A stretch of DNA of 64,000 nt from Sinotaia quadrata (lineage: Eukaryota; Mollusca; Gastropoda; Architaenioglossa; Viviparidae). A model generated the notes under the pieces. It worked only from the letters and a program-made list of their open reading frames with translations, was not told the origin of the DNA and did not search any database. The DNA lies in NCBI GenBank assembly GCA_028829895.1, contig CM054178.1, positions 66,388,335 through 66,452,334 on the forward strand. Reading direction: 5' to 3'. A program made the position numbers and the translations under genes. Positions 26,364-37,361 of the stretch are shown here, piece after piece. Position 1 is the stretch's first letter. Each line of letters opens with the position of its first letter.

Positions 26364-27275
26364 AATCTTTCCTTGATCTGGCGTGCCTTTTTCTTGGTAT
26401 GACGCGTCTTTGGTATGGCGCGTCATTTTCTTGGTATGACGCGTTTTTTCTTTGGTATGGCGCGTCTTTTCCTTGATCTGGCGTGCCTTTTTCTTGGTAT
26501 GACGCGTCTTTGGTATGGCGCGTCATTTTCTTGGTATGACGCGTTTTTTCTTTGGTATGGCGCGTCTTTTCCTTGATCTGGCGTGCCTTTTTCTTGGTAT
26601 GACGCGTCGTTTCTTTGGTCTGGCAAATCTTTTTCTTGGTCTGGCGTGCCTCTTTCTTGGTATGACGCGTCTTTTCTTTGGTATGGCAATTTGGTCTGGC
26701 GTGCCTTTTTCTTGGTATGATGCGTTTTTTCTTGGTATGATGCGTTTTTTCTTTGGTATGGCAAATCTTTTTCTTGATATGGCGTGTATTTTGGTAGATA
26801 TGGCACGTATTTTTCTTGGTGTGGCGTGTCTTTTTTTGTTGGTAAGGCATGTCTTTTTCTGGGTATGGCGCATTTTTTGTTGTTGTTGGTATGGCATGCC
26901 TTCTTCTGGGTATGGTTTGTCTTTTTCTTGGTATGCATTTTTTTTTATCTGGCATGTTTTTTTTCTTGCTATATCGTGTCTTTTTTGTGTGTACGGCGTG
27001 TCTTTTTTTTTTCTTTTTTTTCTTTTTTCTTTTTTTTTTTTTGTAAGGCGTGTCTTTTCCTTTGGTATGGAATGTCTGTTTCTTGATATGGAGTCTTTCC
27101 CTTGGTATGGCATATCTTTGTCTATGGTATGGCGCGTCTTTTCTTGGCAAGGCATGTTTTTTTCTTGGTATGGTATATCATTTTCTTGGTAATGGAGTGC
27201 CTTTTCTTTTTTAGTATGGCTTGTCTTATTTTGGTATGCTGTGTCTTTTTCTTGATATGGCGAGTCTTTTTCGTG
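26364..27275. repeat. About 20-bp minisatellite with 100-bp higher-order repeat
   Basis: The basic unit is CTTTTTCTTGGTATGGCGCG-like, about 20 bp. Near the left end a block starting CCTTGATCTGGCGTGCCTTT repeats at 26371, 26471 and 26571, an exact 100-bp higher-order period of five basic units. Towards the right, units diverge and a T-rich run (about 27003-27041) interrupts the array. The long + strand Phe/Leu-rich and - strand Lys/His/Arg-rich open frames (up to 274 codons) are artefacts of the unit. Confidence 0.96.
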
Positions 27276-27299
27276 ACCGAAATTCGATTGGTAAGATGG

Positions 27300-28535
27300 G
27301 CTAACCACTTAAGTCAGCGCTATGCTAAAAAAAAATCGACTGCGCATGCTCATGGAAGGCTGTATGAGTTCCTCCACCTCTCTTCGTGGATTCCTTTTTT
27401 CAGATGTATGTGGAGTGGGGTGGAGTGATGAGTGTGGTTGGTGACGGGACATAATTGACAGCATGTAAGCGATTCATGTTTTTGAGACGCTAAAGCAATA
27501 TAGTCGCGAGAGGTAAACACATCAAGGCCCAGTTGTAAATTGTTGTCAACATCACCCGTAATTACCTTTATGTTGATCTAACAATCTAAAACTACAAAAT
27601 TCTAGGTATTAAATATTTGCAGTAAAATTTTAAATGAAGTACGATTATTCGAATAAGAATTAATAATATTCGAATATACAAGGCGTTAGTTTTCTTTCTT
27701 TCTTTCCGCACGCACACAAACGCACACACATACAAATGCAAGCACATATAGGCTCAGTTTCTTTCACACGTATAGATGGTTTATATATTTCACACATAAA
27801 CTCACAGTCACGCACGCACGCACATTGGAGCCACAAACACCGAAATGCTTCCCACTACCGAGTTGTTTTGTAAACGACTGCTGCCTGTCATGAAATCTCG
27901 GCACGTTCGGCCACTTGAAATGTATCTTTGTTTACGAGCAGTACAAATTGGTTGATAGAGCGTTTCCTTGCCAAAGCTGAAGTGCAGCAGAAGCAGTTTG
28001 TTTTGCAAGCAGCGTACGACTGCCATCGGCTTAGACTGCGCTCGCGCCGTAAGTAGAAATAATATTATCGGTCCACATCTCTCACTTAAATCTGATTTGA
28101 AATCAACAATATTTGCCCGTCCAGTCTTGTGCGAATGAAATTACACACGCGATATTTTGTCCAGTATGGTCATCACCGATGTCGCAGACTACAAGCCAAC
28201 AAGCAAATCTAACAAAGAAGGAAACAAAAAGGATCAAAGATGTACAACACGCACAAAATTCAACAAAAAAACCCCAGGCAAGCAGATAAATTAAATTGCC
28301 TGTAGAGTCAGCCAAACAAACCCACAACCAACAATTATAACAGTTATCCACAATCCAGCCAGACTGCAAAGCCAGTAGACCTATGCCAGTGACGTAAATA
28401 CAAACGCTGAGTGCTTGTGAACTTTCGCTGATTGACAGTTACCACAGCAGGGAATGTTGGTAAAAATAAACTAAAGCGGGCGTTGCAGAAAATGTAAGTG
28501 TCGTTAAGAGCTACATGGAAACAATTTCATTGTTT
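27300..28535. other. No gene seen
   Basis: Mixed sequence with a TTTC run at about 27690, CA/CG-rich words at 27705-27830, and short - strand frames at 27808-28026 and 28103-28369 without recognisable domains. Confidence 0.45.
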
Positions 28536-28537
28536 GG

Positions 28538-28639
<102 letters not shown>

Positions 28640-28789
28640 TGTTTTGTTTCTAAACTTATTTCTGTTTCAGGAGAGAAAAAAAAGAATGGGCACTTTCGGA
28701 GTTTCCCCAAGTGGAGAACTCTAGATAAACATTGACAAGTTGGACAATCAATCACCAAGGAGCCGTTGAGTTTATATAGTTCCTCCACA

Positions 28790-29335
28790 GGAGATTAGTG
28801 TGAAAAGAATTTTCCTCTAGGAATACACGTTAAAAGACCTACCCCACCCCTTCTATGTATGATTTATTAGAAAAGTCATCTATAATTCTACGGGAGATAT
28901 AAAATGTTCTCTTATGCGGGAGACGTTTAAAATAATTCCTCTTCAGAAAAGGTGATTGTACGGGAAAAGAGCTCTACAGAAAACGTATTACAAGAGTATT
29001 GGAGATTTCCTGATTTTCAGTGTGACGCTGTTAAAGGAGCATTTCTCATCTAGAGGAGAAGTGTGAAAAGAGTAATCTACGGGAGATGTGCTTGAAGAGT
29101 CCCTGTACGGGAGTTATCTACAGGAGACTGGCAAAAAGAATTCTGTTCTAGGAGAGACTTGTTACAATAATTCTATTCTAAGACAGACTTGTTACAATAA
29201 TTCTATTCTAAGAGAGACTTGTTACAATAATTCTATTCTAAGAGACTTGTTACAATAATTCTATTCTAAGAGAGACTTGCTGAAAGAATGCTATTCTACG
29301 GGAGACTTGTTAAAAGAGTTCTACATTCTCTTTAA
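28790..29335. repeat. Degenerate about 30-bp minisatellite
   Basis: The theme is CTACGGGAGACTTGTTAAAA + GAGTTCT. Within 29131-29300 it becomes a regular 30-bp repeat, TTCTATTCTAAGAGAGACTT + GTTACAATAA, about five copies. Confidence 0.85.
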
Positions 29336-29470
29336 CATTAGCAGAGAGACCTGTCTGTACATGCCTAAAAATAATACCATATTAATAGGAATAAATTCAA
29401 ATTAAAGAAAAAACTAAACAAACAATACACATTTTAATGTAAAACTGGTAATATTGCTAGCATTGTCAAA

Positions 29471-29571
29471 AATTATTAACAGCAGATAGTAATTGTATCA
29501 CCTGGAAAACAACATAATTATTAACAACAGATAGTAATTGTATCACCTGGAAAACAACATAATTATTAACC
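29471..29571. repeat. Direct duplication, two copies of about 46 bp
   Basis: AATTATTAACAGCAGATAGT + AATTGTATCACCTGGAAAAC + AACAT occurs twice in tandem directly before the LTR at 29581. Confidence 0.92.
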
Positions 29572-29580
29572 CATAAATAG

Positions 29581-30178
29581 TGTGACGCTAACTCCACCCT
29601 AGTTAATGGTTATGAGTATTTTTATTCATTAATCAACCGTAACTAAATTACAAGTTATAAGAATCTTAATTTATGTTTAATAATTCTCCAGCAGACAGCA
29701 CTGGTCTCTCTCACTTGGTGGATATGTGAGCACTGTAGACCTCTTCTCTCTTCCACAACATTAAAGACAAACATTTACCGTCACACAATATTTCAATATT
29801 TCCATAAGTAATCTTTTTCATTGTATTTGTTATATGTATATTTGATTGTTGATTAAATAATTGTATTGACCTTCTTATACATATTGATAACTTTATGCTG
29901 GAGAATAAAGTGGGTGGATGGGTGCTCACTAAATATAAATTAAAGAAGGATTTGTCTTCTCCTTTAGTAAGATGTTTCCACCTATGGAAACATTGTGTGA
30001 TGGTAAATGTTTGTCTTTAATGTGGTTGAAGAGAGAAAACGTTTACTCCACCAGTGAGATGAGTGGTGTCTGCTGGAGAATTATTAATAATAAAAATAAG
30101 ATTCTTATCACTTATAATTAGTTATGAATGAGTACTTAATTAATAATAATAATTAACTAGGTGGCATTGACATCACAC
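29581..30178. repeat. Large inverted repeat inside the rearranged LTR
   Basis: The left arm starts at 29581 (TGTGACGCTAACTCCACC) and the right arm ends near 30177 (GGTGGCATTGACATCACA). Inner matched words include CTCCAGCAGACA / TGTCTGCTGGAG and TTAAAGACAAACATTTACC / GGTAAATGTTTGTCTTTAA. The arms are diverged by substitutions and small indels. Confidence 0.88.
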
Positions 30179-31034
30179 CTTGTACCAGAAATTCTACGAA
30201 ATAGTCAAGCATACTTTGCCTCAATACATCAACAAAATGCAGTGTATTCTTACACTTAGACACTTTGAGGTAGATACTTCTCAAATCTACCATGGTCATA
30301 GTAATTTATAAATCTGTAAACAGAGAGATTCTGGTCTAAACAAAAAGGCTGAAAAATGTAATCAGGGAACAATTACTAAGTTTCCAGTTCATTCATCTCT
30401 AACTTTTTTTTTTCTTTTCTTTCTTACATTCCAGTCTCAACTTACAGTTTCTTGCAACATTATCTATTAGTCCAACACAGGTGTACAGCTTAATAAATAC
30501 AACATATTAATTTTATGAACATTTTAACTAGAAACTATGTCAAATGTTTAGCATACTACATACAAACATATTAGTTCACAATTTGTAGAAATAATAGTCT
30601 ACTCATATAATACATCTCTACATAAAACTCAAGTATAACAAACATATCAATAGCAATGTGCACGAAATATTTCTACGTCCATTTTTTCTCTCAGCCAGTC
30701 AGTTAACTCACCATTAAGCTAATTGCCGCCTTTCATGACCGGACTCTGCCACTCCAAATTCAAAGTGATTAGAGAATACAATTCTTTACAGCAGGTAAAC
30801 TTTTGATCTCAGCCCATTGGCTAGTCTCATTCTTGTAAATCGTAAGCATTGGATAATAAAACCATTCATCCACCTAAAAAATGTTTAGATTACATCTAGC
30901 ACATTCTTTACATGAGTTGTTTACCTCCAAAAGCATCAATATAAGCAGTGTTCAAGGTCGGGTCACTTTGACACTTAACAATTTATATAACAATTATGGT
31001 TAGAAATAGGGATAGGCAAATTTACTCTTCCACG
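29581..31034. mobile_element. Rearranged solo LTR, family 1 (copy A)
   Basis: It begins TGTGACGCTAACTCCACC and ends GGCAAATTTACTCTTCCACG, matching the ends of the intact copy at 56406-57667. Flanks are AATAG and AGTAG, a 5-bp target duplication with one mismatch. Homology to the intact copy covers about 29581-29800 and about 30179-31034. Between them, about 29800-30178 is an inverted copy of the LTR's own 5' part, ending in the reverse complement of the LTR start at about 30177, so the left 600 bp is a large palindrome. The normal middle of the LTR is missing. No retroviral-type genes are present. Orientation of the element is not resolved. Confidence 0.82.
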
Positions 31035-31039
31035 AGTAG

Positions 31040-32010
31040 TAACAGTATCAGAGGTAAGCTAAATTAGAAAGAATACTTCTACTGTATGATAAAATTACTG
31101 CTACTTCATTTTGATTATATTCAGAAGAATGAATGATCTACCATTTCTACATGCCATACTTACAAAATTTTATTTATTCAAAGTTTTTGTTTACCAGTCA
31201 TAAAAATGTATATAGGCTTATTATGTAAGTCTGTTAGAGATTAATTTTCAAACAGATTCATCGTATCAAAGCATATAAACCAGTTTTGCTGTAAGATTGG
31301 TTCTGTTTTCTTACTGTTTTATTTACTGGTAATCATATTATTTATGTGGTAAAACGTGCTTTGCAATTTGAAAGTTATTGAAAAACTCTGATCTGACAAC
31401 GTTTTTCTTTATTTTTCTTATTATTTTTTTAGCATGTGCCAACGTTTTTACTTCAAAATAAAATGTAGAAATGGACAACTAAAACGAACAAAACAAAACA
31501 GGAATGTATCCCAGACGTGCAAAGCAGAACTTAACAATTTCCAGTCCTTATCACATCACGATAAGGCAAAATATTTATAGTGGACCATTAATAGGCTGGA
31601 GACAGGGAAAGGGGACGGGGCAAGTCTGGTCACTCTGCCGATAAATGTGTCATGACCTGAGGCTGTGGTTCTTGTTGCTCCCAACCCTGGCCAGGTCAAA
31701 AGAAAGTGGAGATTTGTTCTCTGTTTACTAGTGTTTATTTCTACTGTTTTACTTTGTCCGTCATAAATCTGTCGTCCTGGGTTGTGTGCGAGTCTGGGAG
31801 TAAACGTTCGCCGTTGGATTCTGATGGGATCCTTTTTCTTTTGGCACTGTTTTTGAATTGTATTTATTTCTGTGATCTAAGATAATAACTGTCTTTTGGG
31901 GGCAAGCCATGTAGAGCACTGGATGGCATGATGGATCCCAGTGTTTGCGGATCAACTTAGTAAATTTCACAGTTGCTGCTAAAAAACAAACTATGCCCAT
32001 ATCAGCACAG
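31040..32010. other. No gene seen
   Basis: AT-rich to 31560, then a GC-richer unique stretch (about 31590-31690, with GGAGACAGGGAAAGGGGACG and CTGTGGTT). A - strand 79-codon frame at 31761-32000 shows no recognisable domain. Confidence 0.45.
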
Positions 32011-32110
32011 GGGGAAATTGGAAGAGCTAAGGGTAGGCTCTCGCTTTCTGAGTCTGGCCGTAGGTTCTAATCCTGCTTTCGACATAACACCGTGCAGCAT
32101 GGGTTATTAC
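32011..32110 (+). mobile_element. tRNA-derived SINE-like fragment
   Basis: TGGAAGAGCTAAGGG near 32019 resembles a pol III A box, and GGTTCTAATCC at 32063-32073 differs from the B-box consensus GGTTCGANTCC at one position. The spacing of about 44 bases is that of a tRNA promoter. The sequence does not fold as a functional tRNA by eye, so a SINE head is more likely than a tRNA gene. Downstream GTTGACCCAACTAAGATAAA may be part of the element body. The boundaries are uncertain. Confidence 0.45.
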
Positions 32111-32399
32111 CCCCCTCCCCTGTTGACCCAACTAAGATAAAGTGCAGACATATTGCCACCAGCAGCGAAGGGGTTAATGTGGACAGATATAAATACGACG
32201 AATGCAACAGACGACGGTTTCTAATGTCTAGCGCGAGGGAAAATTAATTCAGTTGAAGTCTGCCTGAGAGACTGTGAGAAGATGATCATGAAAGAAAACA
32301 AACGTGGATTTGTTTATTTTTGTAAACTGAAATTGAAATTAAATGTATTACATCAAGTCCCTGTACAGTAAATTACAAATCAGACGCATTTAGATAGTC

Positions 32400-32830
32400 A
32401 AAAGCATGTCTATTGTAGTGCTGCGATACGTGGATGGATGAACGGAGCGAGAGGTAGGGATCACGTAGAGAGAGAGATGGAGATTTATTTGACGAAAGAG
32501 GAATTGAGATGATGTAGACGGATGGGGGTGAGGTAGAGGGACGGTTTGGCGTTAGAGAAATAGGGATGACATGGAGAGATGGGGGAGAGGTAGAGGGATG
32601 GAGTGGTGTAGATAAATGGAGTGAATTAGATGGATGGGATGGCATAGAAAGATGGGGGTGGCATAGAGAGATAGAGGTGGTGTAGAGAGATGGGATGGCA
32701 TAGAGAGATGGAGATGTCGTGGAGAGATGGGATGAGATAGAAATGGGATGGCGTAGATAGATGGGGATGATGTGCAGAGACAGGATGGCATAAAGATATT
32801 GGATGGTGTAGAGAGATGGGGATGAGGAGA
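32400..32830. repeat. Purine-rich minisatellite (GATGGGATGGCATAGAGA theme)
   Basis: Degenerate units of 22-28 bp. Pro/His/Ser-rich frames on the - strand are artefacts. Confidence 0.88.
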
Positions 32831-32864
32831 GAAGAAATCACTCATGCTCATTCACTAATTTAAT

Positions 32865-33370
32865 TGTGTTCACACAGCAAGATTTTTCATTAAATCAATT
32901 GTTCACGCATCATGCTTGTTCACCTCAATTAATTGTGTCACATATTCGTGCTTTTTCACCAAAATTAATAGAGTTCATATTAGATGATGATAGCTTGGTT
33001 TGGGAAGTGAGCAGTCTAAAATCGGTAAAAGAGCATGATGAGTGAACACAATAAATCAATGATGGAGCATGCTGTGTTAACACAATTAAATCAGTGAAGG
33101 AGAATGCTGTGTGAACATAATTAATTTGGCGAAAGAACACACTGTGTGAACACAATTAATTTGATGAAAGAGCACGCTGTGAGAAAACAATTAAATTGGA
33201 GAAAGAGCTAATGTGTGAACACAATTTGAGCAATATGTGTCAACATAATTAATTTGGTAAAATAGCATGCTATGTGAACACAATTTGGCGGAAGAGACTG
33301 CTATGTCAACACAATTTGGTGAAAGAGCATGTTGTGTGAACACAATTAATTTGGCGAAAAAGCATTACAC
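32865..33370. repeat. About 37-bp degenerate minisatellite
   Basis: Repeats of GTGTGAACACAATTAATTTG + GCGAAAGAGCATGCT, about 13 copies with indels. Confidence 0.9.
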
Positions 33371-33549
33371 AATGAATGGTTCAAGGTTCTACTCTTAAAT
33401 CGAATGTAGATGATACGTAATATTTCAGAATGTATTTTCGCTTTTTATGCTGTGCAAATCTTGAAAGTAAATGAGAACTATTGACACCGATTTAGTTACA
33501 TTTTAACTGATCACCTTGCTAAAAAGAACATCATAGCTTCTATACCCCA

Positions 33550-33915
33550 AAATATCTTTCTCTTATTGTAAACACAGTTAACAGTACACCCTAAATCTTC
33601 ACCCTAAATGACTCTTTCTCTTATTATAAACACAGCTAACAGTACACCCTAAATCTACACCCTAAATGACTCTTTCTCTTATTGTAAACACAGCTAACAG
33701 TACACCCTAAATCTACACCCTAAATGACTCTTTCTCTTATTGTAAACACAGCTAACAGTACACCCTAAATCTACACCCTAAATGACTCTTTCTCTTATTG
33801 TAAACACAGTTAACAGTACACCCTAAATCTTCATCCTAAATGACTCTTTCTCTTATTATAAACACAGCTAACAGTACACCCTAAATCTACACCCTAAATG
33901 ACTCTTTCCTACTGT
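33550..33915. repeat. 58-bp minisatellite, about 6 copies
   Basis: Unit ACTCTTTCTCTTATTGTAAA + CACAGCTAACAGTACACCCT + AAATCTACACCCTAAATG, repeating at exact 58-bp steps with few changes. Degenerate copies continue to about 34030. Confidence 0.95.
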
Positions 33916-34029
33916 AAACACTGCTAAGAGTAAATCTACTCCCTAAACAACTCTTTCCTACTGAAAAAACTGATATAAGAGTTAATCTACTCCCTAAACA
34001 ACTGAAAAACTGATATAAGAGTAAATCAT

Positions 34030-34420
34030 AGATACTAAAGCTGAAGTGTTCGTTTTCTTACTGAAATGTTTACTAACAGAAAATCATAGAACGCTAAAAA
34101 TTCAATTTAAAAAATATTGAAATATTCACTAAAATAAATCAAAGTAGCAGAAGGTTCAGTGTTGACTTGCATACCGAAGCATCCGCAAATTGTCAATTAC
34201 AGTTGCTAATGTCCGTGTTCACATTAACAATGAAATATTTGATAATAGTAAATAATAGCTACTACAGTCTGTCTTCACTTTTACATTGTAATATTTGATA
34301 ATAGTAAATCATAGATACTACAGTCTAGATACTACAGTCTAAATCATAGATACTACAGATACTTCACGTTTACATTGTAATATTTACAGATAGTAAATCA
34401 TACCTACTAAAGCCTATGTG
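34030..34420. repeat. Degenerate repeat (AGTAAATCATAGATACTA theme)
   Basis: Diverged units with ATAGTAAATCATAGATACTA and CAGTCT, likely old relatives of the neighbouring array. Confidence 0.65.
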
Positions 34421-35275
34421 CTTATTTTCATTTTGCAAAATTCCCTAAAAGTAATGCGACTACTAATCTTCGAGTGTTCACTTGTATACTAAAGATTTTA
34501 CTAAAATAAATAATAGTAATTGAGACCTTAAAAGTATCAATTTGCACATTATGCCTATTTTTAGAAGTAATTCACAACACCTGAAAAGGATTCAGTTGGA
34601 CATAAAAAAATCATGTAATATGTTAAGGGGAAAATTATATCACAGTTACTGAAACACGCGAAAAAATGCAGCGTATTTCAGTGAACTTTACGAAGAACTA
34701 ATTTTATTTTTGTGATGTGAGCAAAGCATAATGTTAGATAATTAAGTACTCTTAATGTCAACATAAAAGCACTTCAAATTCTTATTATTACGCGTAAACC
34801 GACGTCGAAAAAATATAAGCGATAAAATAATTCTTTTTAGTAATCAGTTAGAGATCACACTCGCAAATAAATATTATACAAAATATACAATTATTGAAAT
34901 TAAATCTAATACGAACACGAAATTAGCAATATGACGGGGTGAGGGTGGGGGTGGATGAATTGGAGTGTGATCCAAACCCACTTCGTCTAATCAGCGTCAT
35001 CTGCCACTCGCGGTCCAAGAGCAGAGAACTCACTCTAGCTAAAGGTCATGCTTTGGAAGAGTTAAATCGAGCAACACTTGCTAATACAAGAGGATTTTCT
35101 TGTCAAATTTTCATGAGCACCTTTCTGTCGTGAACAAGCGCGAAACACCACCACAGGATATCGGACCGAGATTTATCTTCGTTATACCTGTAAGACCTCA
35201 ACAGATATAGAGAGGAGATCTCAGAAATTGTAAATAAAGAAAGAAACAGTTAAAATAATTAGTTAGCCAGTCAAC
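34420..35275. other. No gene seen
   Basis: Mostly AT-rich. About 34930-35120 is GC-richer and holds a 64-codon + strand frame (34939-35133) without recognisable family features; a candidate for comparison with relatives but not annotated as a gene. Confidence 0.4.
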
Positions 35276-35280
35276 CAAGC

Positions 35281-35282
35281 AG

Positions 35283-35335
<53 letters not shown>

Positions 35336-35336
35336 A
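35281..35336. repeat. (CTAT)n microsatellite
   Basis: About 14 perfect CTAT/ATCT tetranucleotides. Confidence 0.97.
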
Positions 35337-35499
35337 AACTGAGTTTTCGTGTGTAGGTGGATGGGTGAATGTGATCACGTGTTCTAATTTGACTTACCAT
35401 CGCGCAGTTATCTATTTTGTAAGTTAAACTCCTTCCAGACTGCTGTAAAATTTGACAGCTACTAATACTGCTACAAAGGCCAAATTAACTACTACGCAA

Positions 35500-35645
35500 A
35501 CATGTAGAAAAAGGCAACTTAACACTACTACACAATCATATAGAAAGGTCAACTTAACACTACTACACAATCATATAGAAAGGTCAACTTAACACTACTA
35601 CACAATCATATAGAAAAGGTCAACTTAACACTACTACACAAAGGT
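35500..35645. repeat. 35-bp minisatellite, 4 copies
   Basis: Unit AACACTACTACACAATCATA + TAGAAAGGTCAACTT, almost identical between copies. Confidence 0.94.
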
Positions 35646-35834
35646 CTGTATCGGGTGTGCCCAGGCACGCCAAACTGTCTACGAGAAAACAAAGATTGGA
35701 ATTTTAATTTAATCGCATGACGCTCACTTTAGTTTTCAAGCATGGATTGTTGTAAGAGGAAATAAGTTTTACTAAATTTTAGTATCTTTAGTTTGTAGAA
35801 CGACTAAAAATTATATCTTTATTGTGTGATAGTG

Positions 35835-36125
35835 AAACCAGTCAACCAGCCAACTAGCCAGGTTTTACGTTAGCAGATCTAGACGAAAAAAAATACCAGT
35901 CAACCAGCTAACTTGCCAGGTTTTACGCTAGCAGATCTAGACGAAAAAAAATACCAGTCAACCAGCCAACTAGCCAGGTTTTACGTTAGCAGATCTAGAC
36001 CCGAAAAAAAATACCAGTCAACCAGCCAACTTGCCAGGTTTTACGTTAGCAGATCTAGACGAAAAAAAATACCAGTCAACCAGCCAACTAGCCAGGTTTT
36101 ACGTTAGCAGATCTAGACGAAAAAA
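35835..36125. repeat. About 59-bp minisatellite, 5 copies
   Basis: Unit ACCAGTCAACCAGCCAACTA + GCCAGGTTTTACGTTAGCAG + ATCTAGACGAAAAAAAAT. The copies are nearly identical and differ mainly in A-run length. Confidence 0.95.
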
Positions 36126-36459
36126 AAAAAGATTAATGACGTCAATCGACGATTACTCAGATTATATAGCTCACGAGCAATCAAATTTCTTGAAAAAAAA
36201 TATCTATTTATTGCAATAACATGCAAACATATACACAAATTAGTATGCACGCATTGACACACGCACGCACACACATACATACAAACGGAAAATAAAGGTG
36301 ATTTATGTCAGTATTAACATAAGAGAACAATTTTTGTCTGTTTAAACAATAATTCCCCCCCCCTCCCATTTGGGGCTGGCGGGTAGATATGTGACCATAA
36401 AAATAATATTTTGCAATGAATTTTTTTTCTTGTTGTCAATGATTATTTAGTGGTATTTG

Positions 36460-36655
36460 TTTTGTGATTATCTTTCCTACTTTGAATATTGTTGTTAATA
36501 GTTGTTTGGTTGTTTATAGTGTATTGTTGCTTATGGTTGTGTTATTGTTTATAGTTGTGTTGTTTATAGTTGTATTATTTTTTATAGTTGTTTTGTTGTT
36601 TATAGTTGTATTGTCGTTTATAGTTGTTTAATATTTATAGTTGTTTTTTTTAGTT
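36460..36655. repeat. T/G-rich low-complexity (GTTGTTTATAGTTGTGTT theme)
   Basis: Irregular units of 16-22 bp, about ten copies. Confidence 0.85.
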
Positions 36656-36659
36656 TGCT

Positions 36660-37125
36660 GAAAGTGTCTGTGTAATAACAAAAAGATTTCGATGGAAATC
36701 TTATGTGTACAAAAGTCGGAATTGTTCGAATGAGGTCCGTTTGTGATTCGAATAATCCATACAGATATCTGGTGTATTTCGATAAGACACTGGACCACTT
36801 AAGACTGATCTCGAATGACAAGTGGGTAGGTTGGGCGTCTGGCTGGCTAGTTGCCATAGCAAATACTCAAGCTATCCGCGCTATAATGTCATAATCGTCT
36901 TTGAAATCAACAAAATCGTGTAAGTGAATAATTTTTTTTTTTTTAAGTATCAGTAAATGTGTTGATTCGTGAGGAAGAAATAAGGTGATGGTAATGGCTG
37001 AGCGTCACCGCATGCTGAGACATACTTTTATGTGCAATGACGAAGTACACTTTGCATAAAATTTTAATTAACTATGCATAATTGCACGACTCAACTTATA
37101 GACCAAATGAACATGAATCCATATC
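36660..37125. other. Unique stretch, no gene called
   Basis: Overlapping open frames on both strands at 36618-36894 cover a more complex, less AT-rich stretch. Neither translation shows a recognisable domain and no splice structure decides between them. Confidence 0.35.
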
Positions 37126-37127
37126 TG

Positions 37128-37236
<109 letters not shown>

Positions 37237-37356
37237 ATGTTAACATTCTGCCAACTTTGGAGCTTTCGTGGGACTTTTGATTTTCAGATATTCTTCTGCC
37301 TGGTTTGCTTCAGAGTTCTCTCTCACATCAGTGGGCCTCTCAATACCGAGCTTCAT

Positions 37357-37361
37357 GGTAC
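37357..37361. repeat. Target site duplication GGTAC, left copy
   Basis: Identical to 39109-39113 and directly abutting the TGTGAC and GTCACA ends of the LTR. Confidence 0.85.

Noticed and set aside
26326..27308. - strand 274-codon Lys/His-rich and + strand 225-codon Phe-rich frames
   Set aside because: Both come from one 20-bp tandem unit; composition and register follow the repeat, not a protein.
29581..30178. MITE or fold-back DNA transposon
   Set aside because: The inverted arms match the LTR family copy at 56406-57667, which continues to 31034, and the 5-bp near-duplication brackets the whole LTR rather than the palindrome.
32011..32110. Functional tRNA gene
   Set aside because: B box mismatch and no clear acceptor-stem pairing; a SINE-like fragment explains the boxes better.
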